From NCBI GenBank assembly GCA_023014335.1, contig JAECYW010000028.1, forward strand, positions 1 through 64,000: a DNA stretch of 64,000 nt, written 5' to 3'. The notes beneath the pieces are model-generated. The model was not told where the DNA came from, did no database searches, and saw only the letters and a list, made by a program, of their open reading frames with translations. The translations under genes were made by a program, and so were the position numbers. The DNA is from Galerina marginata (taxonomy: Eukaryota > Basidiomycota > Agaricomycetes > Agaricales > Galerinaceae). Of the stretch, positions 27,478-39,046 are shown in pieces (position 1 is the first letter of the stretch; the number at the start of each line of letters is the position of its first letter).

Positions 27478-28453
27478 ATGGCTGAACGCAAAGGTGCCCA
27501 ACACTCTCAACTTGGCCAATCCTCTATTCTAACCTACTCTTTATAGTTCTCAACAAGTACTTCCCACCGGATTTCGATCCGGAGCTCATTTCTCGCAGGA
27601 GACACCCCAAGAACTCACAACAAGTTGTGCGTCTGATGGCCCCGTTTTCCATGTGCGTGAATCTTAACCAATCGGTTGTTAGTAAACTAAAGCTCTAAAA
27701 GGCGCTGTAATACCTGCGGTGAATATATCTATAAAGGAAAGAAATTCAACGCAAGAAAGGAAACGGTGGAGGGTGAAGATTATTTGGGTATTAAGATATT
27801 CCGATTTTATATCAAATGGCGAGCCTTACTCTTTTCCTTCGATCAATACAACTGAAACAATTTATAGCACACTCTGCTCTGCTGAGATCACTTTCAAAAC
27901 CGACCCAAAGAATACTGATTACAACGCCGAACATGGCGCCTCTCGAAACTTTGAACCTTGGAGAGACGAAAAAGCAGAGGAGGAAGACAGATTAGCCAAG
28001 CTTGAGGAGGAGGAAAACAACCCTATGAAGGTGCTCGAAAACAAAACCGTTGATTCCAAAAGAGAGATGGACATCTTGGATGCTTTACAAGACATCCGCG
28101 CGAGAAACGCGAGAAACGAGCGTGTCGGACACTCGAACGATCTTCTATCGCGGCTTGCGCTAGAAGAAGTTGAAAATGATGAAGACGCGGAGAGGAGGCG
28201 GTTGGAAGAAGAGGACGAAAAGCTTGTGGAGGAGGTCTTTTCCAAAGTCCCAATGGCCGGAACATCATCTGTGACGGTGAAGAGGAAGGCAGACGACAAA
28301 GAACCTCCAGCGCACACCTTGCTGTCGAGTTCGACGCGCGCTCTGATTGCCTCAACCGCATCAACCGTGCCTGTCGTTAAAAAGCGGAAAACGGAGGGAA
28401 AGAACTCACTGGGAATCAAATTGGTGAAGAAAAATAAAGTGCAAGCGTCGTGA
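27478..28453 (+). CDS. YJU2: Splicing factor Yju2 (CWC16 family, CCDC94/Cwf16 homologue)
   Basis: Exons 27478..27493, 27547..27652, 27702..27818 and 27868..28453 give 274 residues. The N-terminus [17 protein letters not shown] and the zinc-binding core [19 protein letters not shown] ... [26 protein letters not shown] are hallmarks of the CWC16 domain, with two CxxC pairs. The C-terminal half is charged and coiled ([22 protein letters not shown]), ending with a basic [20 protein letters not shown] tail that may be a nuclear signal. Yju2 promotes the first catalytic step of splicing after Prp2. The third intron (27819-27867) starts with GC and ends with AG; no GT is available nearby, and the second CxxC is rebuilt only with this choice. 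Confidence 0.95.
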
Positions 28454-28695
28454 TGATAATCTTACCTACAACTCCTTGGCGTCTATATATTCGCAACGGT
28501 TGTCGAAGTATTTATATTGTAACACTGCATGTTCGAACAGAATTAATGATTGCTATGGGTATGTATGTATGCATGTACACTATACAGTAACAAGGTTTGT
28601 GTATCCTGTAGTACATATTATAAATAATACACCAGAAGACCAAGGTTAGTTCGGGATTTTTGCCTCTAATAATAACCAATACAACACAGGACGGC

Positions 28696-30926
28696 TCATT
28701 TCCGTCGTGAGCTACGAGCAGATCTACCATGTAAAGTTTCGAATTTTTCTTTGATCTTCGCGTAGCCCTCGCGGTCTACTTTGTGAAGATAGTAAGTCCC
28801 ACCGTTATTCCCCCAAGAAACACTTCCAGAATGGTATGGTCTCTCTGTGACCTCGAATATAGCACTAATATCGTCAACCTGGGGACAAAGTCAATGCGAT
28901 AGCTGTCATCGTTGAGGGAAACACATACATTGCGTTTTGTAAGACGGGCATTGATTGAGCTTACAAAAGGTTTCAGTGAGATGACAGTGGCACCCTCTTT
29001 GAGATCCAGAAATTTAGGTCGCAAGGCTTCGTTTACTTCAAAAAACGTCATTTCACTGAAGAGAGTAGTAGGAGACGAGAAACTCACAGCTTTCTTCGAA
29101 TACTTTATTGTCAACCAATACAACATCCGCCTTGGATATTAGTTCATCGACTCGCCTGCTCTCCAGCATATTGCCTTCTTCGAGTTCCGTCTCGCCTACT
29201 ATAACGCCCCACATTCTACAGCGAATCTGGATTTGTTCCGCCATGTCGCGGGCAACCCGAGCGGGATGCGGCATTAGCTCGATGCCATAACTCTTGCACC
29301 CAGTTTGCAAACTTGCTTGGACGACGACGTTTCCAACCCCGCTTCCAAGATCGAGAAAGAGGCTGTTTTCGTTTAGTTCCGTGATCGTTATCATTTCGTG
29401 AGCGAGAGATGGCATTAGTTCTCCGTAAACCGTGCTTGAGAATGCCTCGTATTGTTTAAGACTTGGAACGTTGGGACCAACGGTTCGCTGGTAGTTTTCT
29501 TCGATAATTCTCATCAAGACTTTCTCTGGCATCCCATTTTGTGTCCAACTTTCTACCGTGGTCATTAGGGGATTTCGGGGAGACGATGCGAAGGGATCTA
29601 GCGGAACTTCTGGGTACTTCAGAGAATGAAGCGCCGCATTGACCCGCTTCATGGCCATAAGGAATAGTGGGCCATCCTGGAGGTGAATAGCCCGTTGGAC
29701 TGCACGAAGGAGTGGCAAGCGATCGACAGTTGCGGAAGCTGTCGAGGAGAGTGAGGTCAATGAGGAATTGGACGTCGAAATTGAACTGAGACTGGATGTA
29801 GAGCTAGTGCTGGCTATTGAACAGGGAGGAGAAGGGGAGGGTGAGGCCGGAGGTGTCACAGCTTCCGACAGAGTAGCCGTGGGTATTGGGCCGAATATTG
29901 CTTGATGTTCTTTGGGAACATAACCTGGAGAAAGAAGGTTAGGAATATTTTTTCAGGATCTCAGGAATGAACGAACACTCGATGATTGTAAACAGAGTTC
30001 TTTCCAAATCCATAATTGGATTATAATGGTCCTTGTCCTTCGGAGCAAGAAGAATAAATCTGGTTATAGGGCGTAAGAAGACTATTCGGAAGGAAGGTTG
30101 AGAAAAATGCAAGGGCTTGCTTTAGGTGGCGTTAAAGGATGGCCACTGTTTGTTGCGTAATTGTCTAAGGACTCACGCACCTTTCTGATGCTCCCGAGTT
30201 GGGGTATTCCAGTTCAACGACGGGGTAGTTTGTTGGATGTGGGTCGAAAGTCTTGTCATTGGGGTCATTGGGGTTCTTGAAATCTAAATGACAGGGTTAC
30301 CGTGATCAAGGAGAGACGTGGACTGGGAGCGTACATGACTTGTAAGATTTCATGAGTCTCTTGACAACAATTTCTGAGCTTAGGTGGGCGGGTCCTGGAG
30401 TGCCATCCTCGTCTGTGCACCATCTTCTCTGGCGAAGTGGACTTAGTTGGGGCTCAGTGGCAGGGAAAAGTGAGGTCGAACGCGAGCGGCTGCTGCGGTA
30501 GATGGGTTCTGGAGAAGACGGTTGAGTCCGTTGGCGACTGGCAGCGCGTGAAGAGTTCTGAGACGAGCAGGGAGTTCGGCGCCGTGAGGGTTTATCTTTG
30601 TGTGACGCGGTGCGGAGTCTTTTGACCTCGCGAGGGAGATCAGAGGGACCAGCGGTGGGACCCAGAGGAAGGGACTTGCGCTTCCTTGGAGGAGGACTTG
30701 GAGGACTAGAGAGAGGAGATGAACGTGAGGAGGGCGCAGGGGAGGAAGAGGGCAGGAGCGATTGACTAGAGGTGGTGCTGCTACTGCGCGGCGTGGCAGG
30801 TGGTCGACACGTAAGACGCGTAGTTACGACAACAGAAGACGCGGTCGACGCGCCTGCCTTTGTCATCTTCGACGGCGAGAAGAAATTCATGTCGGACGAC
30901 GACCTCGACGACGGGGACGAGAGCAT
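28696..30926 (-). CDS. DOT1: Dot1 histone H3 lysine-79 methyltransferase
   Basis: The disordered, Ser/Pro/Arg-rich N-terminus (from MLSSPSSRSSSDMNFF at 30926) precedes the catalytic region. Spliced exons read SYKSYFKNPNDPNDKTFDPHPTNYPVVELEYPNSG, ERFILLAPKDKDHYNPIMDLERTLFTII and YVPKEHQAIFGPIPT, typical of basidiomycete Dot1. The methyltransferase fold follows: EAFSSTVYGELMPSLAHEM, the AdoMet motif LFLDLGSGVGNVVVQASLQTG with GIEL, and ADVVLVDNKVFEES. The last exons give LRPKFLDLKEGATVISLKPF and end near LHGRSARSSRRK, stop at 28696. Six or so short introns are present. The enzyme methylates H3K79 on nucleosomes and acts in silencing and DNA-damage checkpoints. Confidence 0.95.
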
Positions 30927-31689
30927 CGTCTGACAGGTCAGACGAGTACAATTCCAAGAACAATGTCGTCGGAGCTTGAATTTACACCTTTCGTCGAAGT
31001 CCTTCGGTTGCTGCTGACAGCTGTGACTATGCTCGGCATATTGTGCTGAACGGTCCTTGAACTCTCCAACAAAAAAAAGGCAAAGACGAAAGACTGTCTT
31101 TCAGTCTAAGAGATCTGCAAACGGCACCATGATGTGTTTCGCGTGATAATGCCCTGCCTGATAAATCATAATAATAATGTGCAGAGTTCAGAGCCACATC
31201 CACCTTGTCTCTTCCCCCAGGCAGAGCAGCCGCTTTCATCAATAATTCCCAAATAATTCCCCAACATTCCTCAGAATATAATTGTACATAATGGCAAGTA
31301 TTCTAACATATCAAGATCCAAGAAGCAGGACAGCACGCAGACTCCCCAGACTCGAGCAATGCCACCCCGCAAAAAGCACATCACGTGACCACCGGCTGCT
31401 TCCGCGGGTCTCCTTTTTCGGTAAAAATGATAACATTTGGGCGTAGGCCTTCGTACGAATGATAGTCAACATGTTTGCATGATAATCATGCATATTCCAG
31501 ACCACATTGAGTAAAAAGTATAATTTATACAGTCTCCGACAATATCAACCTGAAAGTTTAACATTTATCAGGCATAACTTAACAAAATCAAAACTTGAAA
31601 CTGACAACTGAGCTTGGCTGAGTCCATTGAATGTGAACTGAGAGTGCTAAACTGTGTTGTGTATTATTTTTCACTGAGTGCTTGGGTTC
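30927..31689. other. Interval between Dot1 and the transposon nest
   Basis: It contains the Dot1 promoter and then AT-rich sequence. No coding frame is supported. The nest begins at 31690 with the LTR of Copia A, whose left flank is the ordinary gene space. Confidence 0.5.
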
Positions 31690-31963
31690 TGTAGACCTGG
31701 CGTAGCTAGACACAACAGGGCGTGATCCTCAGTGTCGGGAATATGGAAGTTGACAACTGTATATATTACCTAGACACGACAGGGCGTGCTAGTCACAGAG
31801 TTAGCTACAGAGAAGTAGATAATGAAGGGAATACGTACATCCTCAGTGTCGGGAATATGGAAGTTGACAACTGAGGATCAAAAACAGGCGATGTGCGATA
31901 TATAAAGGGAGCGCATAGCCACGTGATGTGATGGACGTCCTGACCCAGACTGTAAGTCCAACA
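31690..31963 (-). repeat. 3' LTR of Copia element A
   Basis: Read on the minus strand it starts TGTTGGAC directly after a purine tract (TGGGGGTG, plus-strand CACCCCCA) and ends about 274 bp later with CA. Its start and end align with those of the Copia B LTR at 32963-33255 (both read TG(T)AGACCT at the plus-strand left end). Inside, the motif CTCAGTGTCGGGAATATGG occurs twice (about 31,729 and 31,841), as does TAGACACRACAGGGCGTG. A TATATAAAG box is visible near 31,900. Confidence 0.75.
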
Positions 31964-31998
31964 CACCCCCAGCAGGACAGAAAGAACAAAAAGGAAGA

Positions 31999-32962
31999 TC
32001 ATAAAGTAGAAGGAGGGGATGATAAGCCAAGTACATTACGATGACAAACAAAAACAATAGAGGGAAGAGACTTCGTGAAAATATCAGCTGGCATGTCTGC
32101 AGTAGGTATCCATGTAGTCAAAAAAATGCCATCATGAATGTGTGTCCGAATGAAATGATGTCGGATATCTATATGTTTTGAACGGGCAGAAATAGAAAGG
32201 GAATTGGACAAAGAGCAAGCAGCTTGATTATCAGAAAGGATAGGAAAGGGTTTTGGGATAGGAAACTTCATAAAGGAAAGAAAAACACGTAACCAGAGGG
32301 CTTCTTTGAAAGCGTGGGTCATAGCATAATATTCCGCTTTGGTCAACGATAGTGCGATGGATTTTTGTTTGATGGCGGACCAGGACACGAGTGAACCCTC
32401 GAAGAAAAATGAATATCCCGAAATACTCTTGCGGTCAATTGCATCAGATGCCCAATCAGCATCAGAGCATCTGACGTTCTGCATAAAACCGGCAATAGTT
32501 GAAGGAAGCGTGTCTGATGGTTTTCCGAGTCGGAGGGCCAACGTACGAGTACCCGCGAGGTAACAGAGAACATGCTTTGCAAGGATTAAGTGAGCACGTG
32601 TTGGCTTTGCATTGAACTGTCCCAGCCACATCGCGGCATATGCAATATCCGGCCGAGTAGCCACAGCAAGATAAAGTAGACAGCCGACAAGGCGCTGATA
32701 CTTCGATATGAGCTCGCTGTCGCTAATATCAGGGATAGCGTTTGAGGGCGTCAACGGTGGTTTTTCGTTGTGCTTTGGAGGCAGCAGCGTAGCCACGGTC
32801 TTGCAATTTGACAGGTTCCATTTGTCAAGAAGTTCTGCGACATAAACATGGGAAGAAAGCCAGGAACAATGATTAGGGCGATCACAAATAATCAAAATGT
32901 TCAAAAACTTCTCGCAGGGACCCATGTCAACAATCTGGAGCCGACATTGCAAGACCTTGATG
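31999..32962 (-). pseudogene. Copia element A pol fragment (end of reverse transcriptase plus RNase H)
   Basis: Reading on the minus strand gives IVDMGPCEKFL, YQRLVGCLLYLAVATRPDIAYA, CSDADWASDAIDRKSISGY, LTKAEYYAM, LSDNQAACSLS, RSKHIDIRHHFI and PADIFTKSLP, the order of the RT connection and RNase H region of Ty1/copia. The upstream end is cut at about 32,962 where the LTR of Copia B starts, so the rest of A should lie beyond B's other end, outside the window. The remaining frame is open to its stop at 31999. Confidence 0.85.
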
Positions 32963-33255
32963 TGAGACCTAGTCGTACGGAGACAACTCAGTGTCGGGAA
33001 GTGAGTGACAACTAGAAATGTATTACCTAGTTGTACGGAGACAACTAGGTAGGATCGTAGTGAGTACATAGTTGTAGACGATACGGGATGGGAATGCATA
33101 CCTCAGTGTCGGGAAGTGAGTGACAACTGAGGGAAGGAAGAGAGGAGGGAATCGTCTATATAAGGGAGGTGAGAGTGCACGTGATGACTAAGGAGAACGG
33201 CGAGGAACGAGAGAGAATGAAGTACAGACAGGACTATCTAGAGTATCATCCAACA
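32963..33255 (-). repeat. 3' LTR of Copia element B, inserted into element A
   Basis: Minus-strand start TGTTGGATGATACTC at 33255 follows a purine tract, and the other end is TCTCA at 32963, giving a 293-bp LTR. It includes CTCAGTGTCGGGAAGTGAG twice and the inverted repeat CCTAGTTGT-ACGGA-GACAACTAGG. A TATATAAGG box lies at about 33,157. Its left edge interrupts the RT frame of element A. The boundary is set from TG...CA and from alignment with the LTR of A; the exact base could shift slightly. Confidence 0.75.
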
Positions 33256-33342
33256 CACCCCCATCGTGTCCATACTGGAAGAGAAATGAAAGAAAGGAAG
33301 AAGAAGAAAAAGAAAAGAAAAGAATGAATGCAATTAAACAGA

Positions 33343-35234
33343 CTAAGGGATGGGTACAATGCCTAATGCTGAGCGATGCTTAGAAAAAATTGGGAAAGGA
33401 AGACCCTTCGTAAAGATATCGGCGGTCATATTGGCGGTGGGGATCCATATGGTCTCAAAAGTCCCATCTTCTATCTTTTCGTGAATGAAGTGATAGCGAA
33501 CATCAATATGCTTCGAACGTGGTGAATTGACATCACTATTTGAGAGGCTGATGGCGCTTTTATTGTCGCAGAGCAGGGGGAATGGTGAGGGAATGGGTAG
33601 TTGTAATCCTGTGAGGAAAAGTCGGATCCAGAGGGCTTCTCGGAGAGCATAGGACAGTGAGTAGTACTCAGCTTCGGTGGATGAAGAGGCCACAATTTTT
33701 TGTTTTGAGGCAGACCATGATATTAAGCATCCTTGATAGAAAAAGCAGTACCCAGATACACTTTTTTGGTCTTTCTCATCGGAAGCCCAGTCTGCGTCCG
33801 AAAGAGCGCATCCCTGAACGTATGGTGCAACAACGAGTGGTATAGATGATGAGGTTGAGGATGCGTATTCAAGGCCATAATCAAGGGTCCCGGCCAGGTA
33901 ATGGAGTACGCCCTTTGCCACGAGAAGATGCGCACGCGTTGGGTTTGCATTGTATTGGCCTAAGGCCATGGCCGCGTAAGCAATATCCGGCCTCGTGCAT
34001 ATTGCCAGATATATCAGGCTCCCGACAAGACGTTGATAGTTGATTGTAATATCGTTGTCGTGGATGCCTGGCAATGAGTTTGGGGGGGCAGTAGCGAGTT
34101 TGTGGAGAGGCTGAAGGATGGGGACCTTGGATGGTGTACTGTCGAGCATCTCCCAATTTTTGAGAAGTTCAAAGAGCAAGGGTCTTTGGGAAATCCAAAG
34201 CTTCCGCTGAGGCCGGTCACGGGTAATCCTGTTGCCCAGGTACATGGAAACAGGACCCATATCGATGATCTCTAGGTCTGGTAGAAGACTGTTGATGAAC
34301 CAGGTGTAGAGAGGGATCGAATTGGTAACAGCGAGGCCGTTGTCAACGTGAACAGGGACAATGAGTAGGAGATCCTCGCCATTGGTGGGCATTGTGATGG
34401 ATGGATGGGGAGGAGCAGACCAGCGACCGATAAAAACAGAATGATCAACCTCACAACGAACAAGGCTCAAGCGGGTCAAAAGTTTAAGAAGAAAAATATA
34501 AAACTCATACGCAGATTGACGAAGACCATAAAGTGCTACTAACAAACGAAGAACAGTGAAAGGGTCATCTTCAGGAAAACCGGGGATCTGTTTGACGAAA
34601 ATAAGGTATGAAAGTTTAGCGTGTAGGAAAGCGGTTTTGACATCGAAGCTCATAATCTCGTAGTCATGGTGGTTGGCGTAGGCGAGGATGATTCTGATGC
34701 TTGTGAATTTGACAACTGGTGCAAAGGTGTTCCCAAAATCGACTCCCTTTCTCTGGCTAAATCCTTGGGCCACCAGCCTTGCCTTCTCAAACCCTCTCCT
34801 AATTGAGCCGTCGGGGTTATATTTGAAGATATATGTCCAACGAACACCTATCGGCTTGCGACCTTTAGGTATGGGAGTGACTTGTTCGAAAGCACCACGT
34901 TCTTCCAAGCTGTTCTTCTCTCGTTGCATGGCGGCCAACCATTTATCCTTGTCTGGTCGAGAGATAGCTTCGTCATATGAGTCGGGTGCCTTATCAGGAT
35001 TATAGTCCTTCAAGCGAAAACGATGAGGGAAATGATGGGTCGTTGTGAAGCTGTGTTCGAAGATGAAATCTTTATTTGTTTCAAAGGCAGAGAGGATGAA
35101 CGGGTTCGACGAGTCAGAGGAGGATGATACATCATGGATGAACGTGTTGAGGATGTTGAGGGATATAAAGGCCGATATAGATCCAAGTGATTGTTGTGGA
35201 TGGTGAGGCACCTGTAGCAGCTACGATTATATAT
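33343..35234 (-). CDS. Copia element B, reverse transcriptase and RNase H half
   Basis: An open frame of over 600 residues, ending at 33343. In order: the pre-RT region (DYNPDKAPDSYDEAISRPDKDKW), ERGAFEQVTPIPKGRKPIGVRWTYIFKYN, FDVKTAFLHAKLS with the catalytic region, LYGLRQSAYEF, VHVDNGLAVTN (the usual YVDD is VHVDN here), DMGPVSMYLGN, DADWASDEKDQKSVSGY and RNase H to FTKGLPF. The last catalytic motif departs from consensus, so activity is uncertain. The frame's upstream end meets the boundary of the 25.5-kb insertion at 35,235; the integrase half of the same element resumes at 60,769. Confidence 0.85.
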
Positions 35235-35495
35235 GAAACACTGCAATTTCCCAAAACCCCGTTATACATCCAGAGCAGGTTTTTCCAATACTGCAAAAAG
35301 GCAGTCAGCTATGTATTATGCACCCATAGGGTGGGTAGGCCTGCTGAGGGTACGTATATGGGCGCTCTGGGTGCGGGACACAGTAAATACATGTAAACAA
35401 TGCCAGCCATGATGTCGGGCACTGCATAATGGGTGCTGCTCATCACTTGTGAAGCAGCCATTGCTGCGCATGGCAAATACGAGTTCTTTATATCA

Positions 35496-36753
35496 CTTGG
35501 TCAGAGGCCATTGCTGCGCATGGCAAAAACAAGTTCTTACTTTCAAGGTGAGACTATAAATAAAGGTTAAACAAGTAAATAATATGTAGTCCGATCAAAT
35601 CTGAACCGATTGGGATGATCTTATACTCAAAAAAAGCAGAAAAATGAGGCGGATCTAACAAGCCTAAAACGGCCTGGTCACGTGACCAGGAAGGCCCTGA
35701 TTTTTACGAATTTTTTGATACCAAGATCATAAAAATTGGCCCAGTAATGGCTGAGATACAGAAATCATGCAGGGTCACTGTATGAGTGGGAGAATTTCCA
35801 TTGGTTTTGTTAGGAACCATTTCTGCCTGCTATGCAGGCCGGAAAACAAGTTCTTTTACTACGTAAGAACTTGTAACAAGATTAATTATTAGACTACAAT
35901 AAGAAACTTGTAACAAAATTAATTCATACGTTGCTTAGTTTCTATCGGATTGCCTTGAAACAAAGTGTGTAATTATCAGAAAAATCAGGGCTAAAAGATG
36001 GTGTTACATGCGTATTGTCACATCTTGATGTGACATACCAAATGCGCAATATTGTTGAAAACACAGTAAATAAGCTATATTGAGAGATTTTAAAGGCATT
36101 AAAATGAAATAAAAATACTGACAATGTTTTTTTTACCTAATAGATGGTCTGTGCACACATATCACATGACATATCCCTGAGAATATTTTGGTCCAAGTTG
36201 GTGCATTATCAAATCCAAGGCAATTGCACAAAGTCCTGCTGTGAGTTTGATTATGTAAGCTTCTAGAACATTATTTCCATGTTATTTGGTCATGTTTTAC
36301 AATGTTTGGTGTGCCTTTTATGGGTTATCCAGTCAGTTCAACACCAATTTTCGGATTTTCACCAAGTTGAGCTGGCTGTTTGCCAGATTTGACACCATGA
36401 CATCATTGCAAAACATATGTAAATATTTGTACATTATTTTAGATTGGTCTGGGCAACACATTTTAGCCTATCTAGCTCACTGAAATCCATTTCAAGTGAA
36501 AATTTACACAAATTTGCGCTTTTTGGGTCGTGTGAGCAGGTCACATGACCTAATCAACCCTAGATACACATGCCACATGAAAGCCCTGATTTTTACGAAT
36601 TTGTTGATACCAAGATCATAAAAATTGGCCCAGTAATGGCTGAGATACAGAAATCATGCAGGGTCACTGTATGAGTGGGAGAATTTGTTAGGAACCATTT
36701 CTGCCTGCTATGCAGGCCGGAAAACAAGTTCTTTTACTACGTAAGAACTTGTA
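35496..36753 (+). mobile_element. HINE-like element, subfamily 1, composite copy
   Basis: The hairpin end CTTGGTCAGAGGCCATTGC is at 35496. A complete first stem end (CTACGTAAGAACTTGTA) lies at 35875 and a second one at 36753. The same two-stem composite structure is found at 55812-57084, so it appears to move as one unit. Comparison with copy 2 of subfamily 2 (uninterrupted near 54,050) shows a single A at the empty target site. It includes the 18-bp palindrome CCTGGTCACGTGACCAGG near 35,685. Confidence 0.8.
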
Positions 36754-38146
36754 ATTTTCTTTTTTCTTTTCTCAATAAGTTTACATAATCAATGGGCCAG
36801 ACTAATTTATCATACAGTAGATTGGCGCTTATTGATAAAATTAGTTACTGATTTAATAAATATATCCCAATACTGTCCAATTTCCTTCAATTTGGATGTC
36901 CTGCATCACAGGAACCTCAGATTTGTCCTAAATGTCACACCTGTCCCATGTCCCAAGGCTTTTGTCCCAAACCTCTGGCCAAAAATCAACCCAAATAAGG
37001 GAATATAGGGTCCAAAATAAGCACCAAAACTTCAGAGTCCTCCTTAATTTAGAAGGTGTACAAAATCAAAATTTTAGACAGTCAGGTCACAGGTCTACCC
37101 TTTGTACAAATTGAATGAAATCGGACAGTATACTCATTTTAGCCACTCAATAGTCATATAATATTGTGAGAAGAGTATCATGTCAAATATACATGCTATT
37201 CAGGACTATCAGTTTGGCTCAAAGTAAGCTAAATATGTAAAAAAAAATCAATGTTGGCTTTATAGGCTTTTTGGTATCAACTACCCCATTATTAAAGATA
37301 ATTTGTAGATTAAAAACATTAAGAAATATTTAAAGACCCAAAGAAATTGTAATCATAGCTCAGCATTTACAATACAACAAAATGAATAATTTGAATATTA
37401 AATCAAAGTATTTTGGGAATGTTGCAAATATTTGTAAATATTTGTCAGTATAAATATAAGCAGTAGATCATCAAGAATTTTCCCAATTTTATGATATAAA
37501 ATTCACAATATTTTGACCAGCATTCAGAAAGCTGTGATGGTATAATATATTTATACTCCTATCTTTCTCATTTTCTGAACAAGAAAGTTGCCAGATGACA
37601 TAGTATAATATATTTGGACCCCAAAAAATATCTTTTATTTTACAGATTTTTTCTCATTCCAGAACTTTCCTACTCATGTATGCAAAATTCTTATTTCTTG
37701 AATAAAACAAGCAAAGCCAAATATTTGCAAACAGTTATCCAGCTAATTAATTACCCTGAATATTCTGGTTTTTTTAATATTAAATTTGTGCAAATTGAAT
37801 CAGATTTGAGCATATTACAGCCTAATTACTGATTTGGAGACTTGTGTCCAAAAGCTATTTCTCAATAAAGAAATTACCTGGTCACATGATATTAATATAT
37901 TTGTAATCAGAAAAGTACTACATTTATAAGGCTTGAATTTTACAATTTTTCTGATATCATTTTTACAAGAATTGACTGAGTAATGAATAAAATACACTAA
38001 AAGTAATAATTTGGTGTGGCTGTGCAGAATACTTTGTGGCTGTGTATAATGCCATTTGAAAGGCCTGAATTTTACAAATTTTTTGACATTAATTTTTTGA
38101 GAATTGACCCAGTAATTGATGTTTTAAATGTAAATTGGTGATTTAT

Positions 38147-39046
38147 TTTTTAGGGTTAGGGTTCCAATGTGGCTGTGAGACCTCCTTCGCGACGGAGGTC
38201 TCACAGCCACACCAAAATATCATTTTCAGTGTATCTCAGTCATTACTGGGTCAATTCTCACAAAAATAATCTCAAAAAATTTGTAAAATTCAGGTCTTTC
38301 AAATGAAATAATGCACAGCCACAAAGTATTCTGCATAGCCACAATCAAATCATTACAACTTATGTTATGCACTCTATTGAGCTGAATTATCCATGGATTT
38401 CTTTAAAATAAAATGTATAAAAAGCAGAAAATTCAGGGCTTTAGAATGGTGGTCTGTGCACAAAGGTCACATGACTGCAAAATTGCAAAATTTGGAGATT
38501 TTGGTATTCTAATCGTTTAAATTAAAGAAATTTGGTAATTTAAGAAAGTTAAAGACTTTGGTGGATGGTCATACACCTATAAATATTGATCTCTGGGTTC
38601 AATAACATTAAAAGTGCATTTTTTGAGTGATTTGACTTTCCTTTCATGTGATTTCTGCAATCTGAGCCACTTTTATCATATTTGAGGCTTGTGGGAAATG
38701 ATTTCAAACTCAGATGTACCAAATCTTACTTCTAATATTACTAGAGCAATGTTTTTTAACTAAGTAAAAGGAAAGTAGAAGAACATAAAGCAGAGCAGTA
38801 GAATTATATGCATTTCCTAATATATTATCTAATTTGATGAATTTTTTTTCAACTTTCTGTCTGTTGATATGAAACCATCTGATTTTTTCTCTTTTATTGG
38901 TGTTAGAATCATTGGATTTGATCAAAAAATCAGTGAGATATTGCTAAAATACAAAATAAACCTAACCTTAGGTGTTATTTGGTGGCTGTGAGGCCTCCGT
39001 CGCGACGGAGCTCTCACAGCCACATTGGAACCTTAACCCTAAAAAA
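38147..39046. mobile_element. Hairpin-ended small element inside subfamily 2 copy 1
   Basis: The left end reads TTTTTAGGGTTAGGGTTCC, then a 44-bp near-perfect palindrome (38168-38211, GTGGCTGTGAGACCTCC core). The right end has a similar palindrome (about 38982-39023) followed by the inverted counterpart GGAACCTTAACCCTAAAAA. Both ends therefore pair with each other and each folds on itself. About 0.9 kb long, no coding capacity. The inverse appears in copy 2 at about 51,765-52,665. Boundaries are approximate. Confidence 0.55.

Noticed and set aside
38147..38165. TTAGGGTTAGGG as a telomere or telomere-healing site
   Set aside because: Only two units, part of an inverted-ended element and repeated in the other copy. 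Not a telomeric array.
38710..38925. Short frame MIKSNDSNTNKREKIRWFH repeated at 51887-52102
   Set aside because: Identity between the two is explained by the inverted 3.1-kb element copies. There is no start context or domain.
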